From an uncultured Collinsella sp. (lineage in GTDB: Bacteria > Actinomycetota > Coriobacteriia > Coriobacteriales > Coriobacteriaceae), in assembly GCA_900552705.1 (NCBI GenBank), contig USAX01000049.1, positions 1 through 12,503 of the forward strand: DNA of 12,503 nt. Reading direction: 5' to 3'. The notes under the pieces are model-generated. The model was not told the DNA's origin, did no database searches, and saw nothing but the letters and a program-made list of their open reading frames with translations. Positions 6,744 to 12,503 of the stretch are shown here, one piece after another (within the stretch, counting starts at the first letter, position 1; every line of letters starts with the position of its first letter). The position numbers were made by a program, and so were the translations under genes.

Positions 6744-6774
6744 AGTGTATCAGCGAACCCAAAAGGTTGCGCAA
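6744..6774 (-). promoter_or_regulatory. Candidate promoter of the exported protein-kinase-FHA operon
   Basis: The minus strand shows TTGCGC (6774-6769) and an extended -10 box TGATACACT whose TACACT lies at 6749-6744. The spacer is 19 bases, longer than ideal. Transcription would start near 6737, upstream of the terminator-like hairpin. The same style of TG-TACACT box occurs at 12323-12331. Confidence 0.35.
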
Positions 6775-6859
6775 CGAATGGGCAAATTAAGGATGCGAGT
6801 GGAAGCATCCATGCGATAAGCGGATACAAAGCATCTTTGTTGCACAACAAACTTACAGT

Positions 6860-6889
6860 CGCACGGGGAAATTATGGCTACCCCGTGCG
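6860..6889 (-). terminator. Hairpin downstream of recR
   Basis: A perfect 9-bp stem (CGCACGGGG at 6860-6868, CCCCGTGCG at 6881-6889) with a 12-base loop begins 38 bases after the recR stop codon. The following minus-strand sequence (ACTGTAAGTTTGTTG) is only weakly T-rich, so it would be an imperfect terminator. A smaller stem GGATGC/GCATCC lies further on at 6791-6810. Confidence 0.45.
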
Positions 6890-6926
6890 TCGCGATGAAG
6901 ACATACGGCAGGAGCAGGCTCGCCAC

Positions 6927-7523
6927 CTAAATCGTGCGACGGGCCTCGATGGCGCGCCCAAGCGTAAGCTCGTCGGCATACTCCAGGTCGCCGCCCACGG
7001 GAAGGCCGCTCGCCAGACGCGATACCTCAACGCCCAGCGGCTTGATAGTGCGGGCCAGGTAGCTCGCCGTGGTCTCGCCCTCGATATTGGGGTTGGTGGC
7101 GATGATGACCTCGTGGATGTCCTCGTGGCCCAAGCGTGCCAGCAGCTCACGAATGTGCAACTGCTCGGGACCAATCTTGTCCATGGGACTGATCACGCCG
7201 CCCAATACGTGGTAGAGACCGTGGTAGCTGCCCGTGCGCTCAATCGCCTGGACATCGCGCGGCTCGCCCACCACGCAAATGCGAGTGGTATCGCGCATCG
7301 AATCCTGGCAGATGGAGCACTCGTCGGCCGTGGCGTAGTTAAAGCAGCGGCTGCAAAAGTGAACCTCCTGCTTAACCTCCAGGATAGCCTCGGCCAGGCG
7401 GCGCGCCTCCTCGGCATCGGCCTCGAGCAGGTAATAGGCGATGCGCTGGGCCGACTTGGGACCAATGCCCGGCAGACGGCCCAGCTCATCGAGCAATTTT
7501 TGCAGACTATGGTTGGCACTCAT
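6927..7523 (-). CDS. recR: Recombination mediator RecR
   Basis: RecR works with RecO (and RecF) to load RecA at single-stranded gaps during recombinational repair. At 198 aa it has the family's normal length. It shows a helix-hairpin-helix (LPGIGPKSAQRIA, 17-29), a four-cysteine zinc finger (C57, C60, C69, C72) and a Toprim domain (about 81-175) with VVGEPRD and IIATNPNIEGE. The start at 7523 (MSANHSLQ) fits the family. The frame extends upstream to 7610, but that part overlaps ybaB and lacks homology. The ribosome binding site is weak, and ybaB ends only 13 bases upstream, so expression is probably coupled to ybaB. The ybaB-recR pair usually follows dnaX directly; here two small genes intervene. 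Confidence 0.96.
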   Translation of the reverse strand: MSANHSLQKLLDELGRLPGIGPKSAQRIAYYLLEADAEEARRLAEAILEVKQEVHFCSRCFNYATADECSICQDSMRDTTRICVVGEPRDVQAIERTGSYHGLYHVLGGVISPMDKIGPEQLHIRELLARLGHEDIHEVIIATNPNIEGETTASYLARTIKPLGVEVSRLASGLPVGGDLEYADELTLGRAIEARRTI

Positions 7524-7536
7524 ATATATGCGTGTC

Positions 7537-7857
7537 TTAGAACGGCATGCCCGGGATGTTGAGGCCGCCGGTGATGGCGCCCATCTGCTTGTTGGCAAGC
7601 TCGTTGACACCGCGGACGGCCTCGTTGACGGCAGCCATGATCATGTCCTGCAGCATATCGACGTCCTCGGGATCGAGGGCATCGGGGTCGATGGTGAGGT
7701 TGACGAGCTCCATCTCGCCGTTAACGGTCACCTTGACCATGCCGCCGCCGGCAGAGGCGTCGACGGTCTGGGACTTAAGGTTTTCCTGCGCGGCGGCAAG
7801 CTGCTCCTGCATCTTGCGAGCCTGCTTCATCATTTGCTGCATGTTCATACCGGCCAT
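7537..7857 (-). CDS. ybaB: YbaB/EbfC nucleoid-associated DNA-binding protein
   Basis: A 106-aa homodimeric DNA-binding protein of the YbaB/EbfC family, thought to shape the nucleoid and to be linked with RecR-type repair. The sequence shows the Met/Gln-rich amphipathic N-terminal helix (MQQMMKQARKMQEQL, 6-20), the central strands (GGMVKVTVNGEMELVNLTIDP, split here as 38-47 and 48-58), the DVDMLQDMIMAAVNEA helix and the glycine-rich tail ending GLNIPGMPF. Length is typical. The start at 7857 has AAAGGAG 5 bases or so upstream. It is the first gene of a two-gene unit with recR. The upstream 340 bases contain no gene but do hold an operator-like palindrome. Confidence 0.95.
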   Translation of the reverse strand: MAGMNMQQMMKQARKMQEQLAAAQENLKSQTVDASAGGGMVKVTVNGEMELVNLTIDPDALDPEDVDMLQDMIMAAVNEAVRGVNELANKQMGAITGGLNIPGMPF

Positions 7858-8019
7858 GATGGCTCCTTTACGTGCGGCCGCGCGACAAGCTGCAAGGGCA
7901 GCCGGAGCGCGACGGGACTTTCAAACTCAAAAATCGTACCACGGCGCGGGGCAAGCAAGCGGGGCGGACACGCTACCTCAGTCGATATACATGTCCTCTA
8001 ATACAAACCACGCGCAAAG

Positions 8020-8054
8020 ATTATGCAAGGCCGAATTATGCAAGGTTGCATAAT
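8020..8054. promoter_or_regulatory. Operator-like palindrome with an extra direct half site
   Basis: A perfect inverted repeat ATTATGCAA-GG-TTGCATAAT occupies 8035-8054. The half site ATTATGCAAGG also occurs at 8020-8030, exactly 15 bases upstream of the second copy. The form, with 9-bp arms and a 2-base centre plus an additional half site, is typical of a dimeric repressor's binding site. It lies 143 bp from the plus-strand gene and 163 bp from ybaB. Arginine-repressor boxes can contain TGCATA-type arms, but the regulator cannot be identified from this window. Confidence 0.55.
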
Positions 8055-8156
8055 ATCGCATACTCAATCTAGTAGAGCCGAATCCGGCATTTCATGTGTG
8101 CCACTAAATAGCTAAATGCCAAACCGCTGCTCGAGGCGGAGCACATGGCGGCAGGG

Positions 8157-8162
8157 TATAAT
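8157..8162 (+). promoter_or_regulatory. -10 box for the 155-aa protein gene
   Basis: A perfect TATAAT lies 35 bases upstream of the start codon at 8197, with GGAGG at 8186-8190. No good -35 hexamer stands 16-18 bases upstream, so the promoter may need an activator. Confidence 0.4.
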
Positions 8163-8196
8163 TTGATTGTCATAGATTGCAATTTGGAGGTGCCCC

Positions 8197-8664
8197 ATGA
8201 ATGCCCCCGACGCGCTCCAAAACATCCGCTCAAAACACCCCGTTGCATATGTGGTTCTCTATCTCTTTGTCGGCTGGGCATTGCTGGTTGTCATCACCCA
8301 TGCCATAGCTTTTGGAGCAGAACTGCTGATAGCCAGCTCGGACCAGCCCGTCGTCAAATGGGAGACGACCGATGAATGCACCGACGGAACCCGAACCATT
8401 TACTACAACAGCCCGTCCCTCTACCAAGAGTTCAAGGTCAAGATAAAGGACTCCAAGATTGTCGATGCCGAACTGGGCTCTTTATTTACAATCGGAGCAA
8501 CCGTCAACGCCGAGCAAGTCGAGTACACGGACGGCCATGCGACGTATCGTATCGACCTCAGCATCCTAGGCCGACCGTCACGCGCTTGTCTGCTCGAATG
8601 CGATATACGCGGCACCACACTACACATGTCCGAAATACAGATGCGCCCGGACAAAAGAAAGTGA
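8197..8664 (+). CDS. Small membrane-anchored protein of unknown function
   Basis: A 155-aa protein with one hydrophobic segment at about residues 16-46 (VAYVVLYLFVGWALLVVITH) near the N-terminus, preceded by a short charged stretch. This suggests an inner-membrane anchor with the remaining roughly 110 residues outside. The rest is mostly predicted beta-rich (for example YQEFKVKIKDSKIVDAELG and HATYRIDLSILG) and contains three cysteines (C61, C130, C134). The start is supported by GGAGG with a 6-base spacer and by a TATAAT upstream. Codon use is less GC-rich than in dnaX or recR, which hints at later acquisition. It is convergent with the 86-aa gene, 22 bases away. No family was recognised, though it could be a lineage-specific exported protein. 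Confidence 0.75.
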   Translation: MNAPDALQNIRSKHPVAYVVLYLFVGWALLVVITHAIAFGAELLIASSDQPVVKWETTDECTDGTRTIYYNSPSLYQEFKVKIKDSKIVDAELGSLFTIGATVNAEQVEYTDGHATYRIDLSILGRPSRACLLECDIRGTTLHMSEIQMRPDKRK

Positions 8665-8686
8665 TATATGGCCGAGTCGGAAGAGA

Positions 8687-8947
8687 CTAGGCATAGACTC
8701 GTCCGCCTTCGTAGGCAAAACGCAGGATGAGCGGGGCATTGTTACGCACGAAATCATCGAGTTCTTTGAGGTCCGCTTCGCTAAAGCCCTCATGTGACAC
8801 CCAATTGAATGCCGGCAAGATACACTCCGCCGCGTCAAAACCCCAATCGCGCGGGCGCTCCACAACGACCTTCACTGTGTTGTCCTCACGGACTTCGGAA
8901 TACGAAACTTGCGTATCGTCCTCGAGGCGGACATATTCCCACATCAT
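8687..8947 (-). CDS. 86-aa soluble protein of unknown function
   Basis: A small acidic protein without signal peptide or membrane segment. It begins MMWEYVRLEDD and contains VERPRDWGFDAAE (about 29-41), LPAFNWV (44-50) and an acidic helix EADLKELDDFVRNNAP (57-72), ending in a glycine-containing tail. The pattern of a short beta-rich half followed by a helix suggests one compact domain, and I recall similar unnamed small domains in gut bacteria, but no name is claimed. Two consecutive ATG codons (8947 and 8944) follow GGAG about 8 bases upstream. It starts 54 bases after the dnaX stop, so it could be read from dnaX transcripts. A TATACT box at 8983-8988 (minus) might also serve it. Confidence 0.75.
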   Translation of the reverse strand: MMWEYVRLEDDTQVSYSEVREDNTVKVVVERPRDWGFDAAECILPAFNWVSHEGFSEADLKELDDFVRNNAPLILRFAYEGGRVYA

Positions 8948-9001
8948 AAGCTCGCTCCGTTCAAAGAAGTCTCTTCCTGAGCAGTATACCCGCCTGCGCA
9001 G

Positions 9002-11434
9002 CTACTCCACCGGCTTGAAGATGGTGGCCTGACCGAAGACGCTGCGGATGAGGTCTTTGGCCTCGTCCTCGGTCTGCGGGATGCTCGGGGCTGCGCCCTG
9101 ATGGCCGAAGGGGCTGCCCGCACCGGGGTTGGACTCCCAGGGAGCCGCGGGGGCGTCGTCGCTTGCGGGGGCCGCGGGTGCCTCCGCAGCGGGCTTGGGC
9201 GCGGGCGTCGCACCCGGCACGTCGAACGGAGGCAGATCGTCCCCGCTCGCATCGCCAGCGAAGCCGCCGACCATGGCGTCGTCGTAGGGCACCTGCTCGG
9301 ATTCCCACGGCGCGGACTGCGCGACAGGCTGAGCCTTCGGGGCAGCCGAGCGCTCGGGCGCACGGGGTGCGGGCTCGGTCGGGAGCTTACCCGTGGCAGG
9401 AGCGCCGGCGGGGTTGTCGGAGCGTAGCCAGGGGGCTTTGCCCAGGTCAGACGACTTGGGCGCGGGCGAGACGGGCTTGGGCGCGGGTGTCGGAGCAGCC
9501 GGTTTGGGTGCCGCGGGCTTAGGCGCCGACGGGGTCGATGCCGCTACCGGCGCCGCTTGCTGCTGCGGCGCGCTGGCGCTCGAGGATACAGGGGCCGCCG
9601 AGGACACGGGTTGCGGGTCCGCAGATGCCGCAGCCCGTGCAGATGGAGAATGCTCCTCATGTTGAGGAGCCGGCGTGCCACCCCCACCCAGGACATAGTC
9701 GACGGTACGACGACCGAAGACCGCGCAGACCGTCGGCAGGACCACCGACTGCGTATCGGCGCGACCGAGCATCTTAATGGCAAAAGTCGAACCCGCGGGG
9801 AACGAGACCGTGAGCTTGGAGCCGTCGTCGGCCGTGGCGCGGGCGTTGAGCAAAAGCCCTGCGTAGGAAGCCTGACGCGCCTTGACACGCTCGACAACCT
9901 CGGCCCATTTGCGCTGCAGCTCTCCGGCGTCCTCGACCGCGGAGGTCTCGGCAGCACCGGCGGCGGCAACCTGGGCGGCGTTGTTGGACTGGGGCTTAGG
10001 TGCCGGAGCGGTGGCAGGCGCGGGGGCCGCAACGGGCTGAGGCGTCGGAGTCGGCGCAGGCTGAGCAGCCGGAACAGCAGCACCACGGTCCCAAGGCATA
10101 CCGCCCTGGCGCGCGAACGTAGCAGCGGGGGCAGCGGATGCCGCCGGAGCGGCAGCACGAGCGCCCGAAATGAGCGTCGGCTGTTGGGCAGCAGCGGGTA
10201 CGGATGCTGCAGGCGCGGCGGCCTGAGCAGCAGCCACGCTCGCCGGCACCGCGGCATTGGCAACCATGGCCTCCAGGCGTGCCACGCGCTCGGCCAATGC
10301 CTCAATCGTTAAATCAGCCTCGGGACGTACCAGACGCGTACAGGCAATCTCGAGCACCAGGCGCACGTCGCTCGCGCCCCTCATCTCCAGTGCGGCATCG
10401 TCGAGCACCGTCAGCACGCGGGCCAGGCGGTCGGCAGGATGCTCGCCAAAGGCAGCGGCCTCGGCAGCAAGCGCCTCGGCCTGCTCGGAGCCGCCCTCAA
10501 ACAGCTCGGCACGGGCACCGGCAACGCAGGCAACGTACACGTCACGCACATGCGCTACCAGGTCGCGCGTCAGCTCCAGCAGGTCGTTTCCTTCCTCGAC
10601 CTGCGCACGGATCAGTCCATAGAGCTCGGCAACATCACGATCGGCAATGGCGCGGGAAAACTCGCCCAGAATCTGGTCCGAAACCTCGCCCAAAAGCGAG
10701 CGGGCATCGTCCGCATGCACAGCGCCGTTGCCAAAAACGCTCAGCTGTTCCAGCGTGGACAACGCGTCGCGCATGCCGCCCTTTGCATGGCGCGCCACGA
10801 TGGCCAGCGCCTCGTCGTCGTAATCGAATCCCTCCTGCTCGCACACGTAGGACAGTCGATGCGCAATATCCTCGTTGCCGATGCGATGGAAATCGAAACG
10901 CTGGCAGCGTGAGAGGATGGTCTCCAGAATCTTTTGCGGGTCGGTGGTGCACAGCACAAAGATCACGTGTGCCGGCGGCTCCTCAAGCGTCTTGAGCAGC
11001 GCGTTGAACGCCGCCGTCGTGAGCATGTGGACCTCGTCGATGATATAGATCTTGTACTTGCCGCGCACCGGGGCAAAGTTGACGGAGTTGATGATCTCCT
11101 CGCGCACGTTGTCCACGCCGGTACGGCTTGCGGCATCGAGCTCGTAGACATCGGGGTGGTTGCCCTCGGCAATGAGCTCGCACTCCTCGCAAGCACCGTC
11201 GGGCATGCAGCCGCTTGCACCCTCGGCGCGCGCCGCCTCGGCATTGCGGCACAGCAGCGCCTTGGCCAGAATGCGCGCCATGGTGGTCTTGCCCGTGCCG
11301 CGCGGTCCGCAGAACAGGTAGGCGTGGGACAGGCGCCCCTCGGTGATGGCGTGCTCGAGCGTCGAGACGATATGCTGCTGGCCCACCACGGAGTCGAAGG
11401 TGAGCGGGCGATACTTTCGGTACAACGATTCCAT
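9002..11434 (-). CDS. dnaX: DNA polymerase III gamma/tau subunit (clamp loader)
   Basis: The ATPase subunit of the clamp loader, which places the sliding clamp on DNA at replication forks. Its AAA+ core shows MESLYRKYRP at the start, Walker A GPRGTGKT (43-50), the four-cysteine zinc module (C62, C76, C82, C85), Walker B IIDEVHML (131-138), sensor 1 CTTDP (162-166) and arginine finger R176 (LSRCQRF). Domain III follows to about 370. A conserved tau-like segment lies at about 505-585 (QRKWAEVVERVKARQ). Two Ala/Pro-rich, probably disordered stretches (about 395-500 and 586-785) bring the protein to 810 aa, longer than most family members. It ends with a helical tail, EAKDLIRSVFGQATIF. The start at 11434 has GGGGGAG about 6 bases upstream; the in-frame extension to 11545 lacks homology. 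No A-rich frameshift site was seen. Confidence 0.97.
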   Translation of the reverse strand: MESLYRKYRPLTFDSVVGQQHIVSTLEHAITEGRLSHAYLFCGPRGTGKTTMARILAKALLCRNAEAARAEGASGCMPDGACEECELIAEGNHPDVYELDAASRTGVDNVREEIINSVNFAPVRGKYKIYIIDEVHMLTTAAFNALLKTLEEPPAHVIFVLCTTDPQKILETILSRCQRFDFHRIGNEDIAHRLSYVCEQEGFDYDDEALAIVARHAKGGMRDALSTLEQLSVFGNGAVHADDARSLLGEVSDQILGEFSRAIADRDVAELYGLIRAQVEEGNDLLELTRDLVAHVRDVYVACVAGARAELFEGGSEQAEALAAEAAAFGEHPADRLARVLTVLDDAALEMRGASDVRLVLEIACTRLVRPEADLTIEALAERVARLEAMVANAAVPASVAAAQAAAPAASVPAAAQQPTLISGARAAAPAASAAPAATFARQGGMPWDRGAAVPAAQPAPTPTPQPVAAPAPATAPAPKPQSNNAAQVAAAGAAETSAVEDAGELQRKWAEVVERVKARQASYAGLLLNARATADDGSKLTVSFPAGSTFAIKMLGRADTQSVVLPTVCAVFGRRTVDYVLGGGGTPAPQHEEHSPSARAAASADPQPVSSAAPVSSSASAPQQQAAPVAASTPSAPKPAAPKPAAPTPAPKPVSPAPKSSDLGKAPWLRSDNPAGAPATGKLPTEPAPRAPERSAAPKAQPVAQSAPWESEQVPYDDAMVGGFAGDASGDDLPPFDVPGATPAPKPAAEAPAAPASDDAPAAPWESNPGAGSPFGHQGAAPSIPQTEDEAKDLIRSVFGQATIFKPVE

Positions 11435-11550
11435 GGGTGCTCCCCCGGGTATACTGAGTCTTGTTGCCGCGGCGGCCATGCGGTCGCACGGCATACTGCA
11501 TTCCATAATAACCCGTACGGCGAGTCCGCCGCGATAGGAGTCCAAAGAGC

Positions 11551-12267
11551 ATGGCAGACGCAGAGAGCAACCTCATTCCCTCCGAAGCAGCCGACCAGGT
11601 CGAGGTCGCGCTCGAGGCGCAGGCCGCGGCCGATGACGGCATTCTGTACCTCAACGAGTATCAGTACGAAAACGACCTCGTCACCGACTTCGCCCGCCTG
11701 GTCGCCTCGCCCAGGCGTCGCGGCTCGCTGTATGTCGCCGCGGCAATTGCCGCGCTCATCGGCATCGGCATGCTGGTGGCCGGCGGCAACTGGATCAAGT
11801 TTGGCGTCGTCTTGATCGTATTCGGCGCCTTTTTGGCCTGGTGGAGCAAAAACCTGCACCACACCCTCGCCCGCGACTTTATCGACGCCGTTGAGGCCGA
11901 CGAGTCCATGGGTGGCCGCTATCGCCGCGTCGCCGCCAACGAGGACGGCCTGATGGTTTGGGGCACGAGCGGCAAGTCGCAGTTCTTCCCGTTTGAAAAG
12001 CTCGACCACGTGCTCGACGGCGAGCGCATCTTTGTGGCCATGTTCGCCGACCAGGGCGTGACGATCCCTAAGGACACCTTTGTCCGCGGCGATGCCGAGC
12101 AGTTCGGTCCCTTCCTTAAGGCGCGCATCAACAAAAAACTCCGCATCGAAACCAAACGCAAGAAGATGAAGGCAGAAAAGGCCGCTGCCGAAGCAAAACA
12201 GGGCAACAAGCCCCAGGAGACCAAGGGCAAGCAGCGCAAGCAGAAGAAGAGCAAGAAGAAGCGCTAA
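11551..12267 (+). CDS. YcxB-like membrane protein with lysine-rich tail
   Basis: A 238-aa protein. After an acidic N-terminal region (1-50), two hydrophobic segments (about 60-78 and 82-98) form a membrane hairpin. Residues about 125-195 then resemble the YcxB-like C-terminal domain: an RVAANEDGLMVWG strand, a FFPFEKLDHV segment and VTIPKDTFVRGDAEQFGPFLK, the last typical of the family's IPK...F...L ending. The final 45 residues are almost entirely Lys, Arg, Gln, Glu and Ala and could bind acidic partners such as nucleic acid or phospholipid. The biochemical role of the family is unknown. AGGAG lies 11 bases before the start, with AAAGAG nearer. It is divergent from dnaX with 116 bases between them, so the two may share a regulatory region. 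Confidence 0.85.
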   Translation: MADAESNLIPSEAADQVEVALEAQAAADDGILYLNEYQYENDLVTDFARLVASPRRRGSLYVAAAIAALIGIGMLVAGGNWIKFGVVLIVFGAFLAWWSKNLHHTLARDFIDAVEADESMGGRYRRVAANEDGLMVWGTSGKSQFFPFEKLDHVLDGERIFVAMFADQGVTIPKDTFVRGDAEQFGPFLKARINKKLRIETKRKKMKAEKAAAEAKQGNKPQETKGKQRKQKKSKKKR

Positions 12268-12322
12268 GGCCAAGCCAGACAGGCAGCCTCGCATCCCGCT
12301 ATCCTCCCCATGCACCCAAGCG

Positions 12323-12331
12323 TGCTACACT
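12323..12331 (+). promoter_or_regulatory. Extended -10 promoter element upstream of the last gene
   Basis: TGCTACACT fits an extended -10 box (TG-N-TACACT). It lies about 81 bases before the start at 12412. No good -35 box was found. The similar box before the kinase operon suggests a shared local promoter style. Confidence 0.4.
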
Positions 12332-12411
12332 GGCAGCAACTATGCCACCGCGAACGGCCCGGCCCCGCGCCCGCCGCTCGCAAACGAACTTTAAACGCAC
12401 GAGGGTTGGCC

Positions 12412-12503
12412 ATGCCGCTTTTCTCGCAACATACCGCCCGGTTCTCGCCGGACGTTCCTTTGGAGGGCACCAGCTCTCGCGAGCTGCTCAAGCGGTACCA
12501 GCC
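12412..12503 (+). CDS. Start of an unrecognised gene (partial, runs off window end)
   Basis: Thirty codons are visible, beginning MPLFSQHTARF and including a segment EGTSSRELLKRYQ. The start is supported by GAGGG about 7 bases upstream and a TGCTACACT box further up. Too little is present to name a family, and there is no signal peptide in the visible part. Codon use (many C- and G-ending codons) matches the neighbouring chromosomal genes, so it is probably a real native gene. Confidence 0.6.
   Translation, partial: MPLFSQHTARFSPDVPLEGTSSRELLKRYQ

Larger units (their letters stand above)
7858..8196. other. 339-bp divergent intergenic region between ybaB and the plus-strand gene
   Basis: No gene or structural RNA was found here. 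The part near ybaB is GC-rich; the part from about 7980 to 8190 is clearly richer in A and T than the surroundings. It contains an operator-like palindrome with an extra half site (8020-8054) and a TATAAT box (8157-8162) in front of the plus-strand gene. A promoter for ybaB must also lie here, unless transcription comes from further upstream. No convincing -35/-10 pair was seen for it. Confidence 0.6.

Noticed and set aside
6682..6774. Upstream start codons (6774 and 6738) for the exported-protein gene
   Set aside because: They lack ribosome binding sites and would place a terminator hairpin within the coding region; the start at 6681 has a strong GGAGGAGA.
9002..10240. Programmed frameshift producing a short gamma form of DnaX
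   Set aside because: No A-AAA-AAG-like slippery run was found in the GC-rich gene.
11435..11550. Small structural RNA (SRP RNA or tRNA) upstream of dnaX
   Set aside because: Neither strand shows the SRP GGAAG/AGCAGCC apical motif or a cloverleaf; only a short divergent promoter region remains.
10963..12315. 450-codon minus-strand open frame
   Set aside because: It lies antisense to the YcxB-like gene and out of frame with dnaX; it has no recognisable domain.

Overview
The window looks like a chromosomal segment from a high-GC actinobacterium of the class Coriobacteriia, most like a gut Collinsella. This is inferred from codon bias, the minus-strand gene order dnaX ... ybaB-recR, the style of the -10 elements (TACACT with an upstream TG), and general protein similarity from memory. 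No database search was run. Most genes lie on the minus strand.

Layout from left to right: (1) 1-754, the 5' part of thrS (minus, runs off the window) with a TATAAT promoter and a structured leader. (2) 1002-1433, a small two-helix membrane protein with four CxxC zinc-binding knuckles (minus). (3) 1531-1629, three copies of a 15-18 bp motif, two of which form a palindromic unit; the third abuts an insertion sequence. (4) 1639-2927, an IS3-family element with one uninterrupted 405-aa DDE transposase and imperfect inverted ends. (5) 2993-6681, a tight three-gene minus-strand operon: a membrane-anchored exported protein with a Ser/Gly linker, a Ser/Thr protein kinase with four C-terminal membrane helices, and an FHA-domain protein. 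This is the most interesting unit. It looks like a self-contained phospho-signalling module (outside domain, membrane kinase, phosphothreonine reader), and a terminator-like hairpin sits between its likely promoter and its first ribosome binding site. (6) 6927-7857, recR and the ybaB/ebfC gene (minus). (7) 7858-9001, a lower-GC stretch separating dnaX from ybaB-recR; it holds a palindromic operator-like site, a small membrane or exported protein (plus) and an 86-aa protein (minus). (8) 9002-11434, dnaX (minus), encoding an unusually long 810-aa clamp-loader subunit with an Ala/Pro-rich tail. (9) 11551-12267, a YcxB-like two-helix membrane protein with a lysine-rich tail (plus). (10) 12412 to the end, the start of an unrecognised plus-strand gene.

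Functionally the window combines housekeeping genes (threonine tRNA charging, replication clamp loading, recombinational repair) with a candidate transmembrane kinase/FHA signalling operon. Signs of past mobility lie just downstream of that operon (the IS) and between dnaX and ybaB. No CRISPR array, tRNA, rRNA or phage structural gene was seen.
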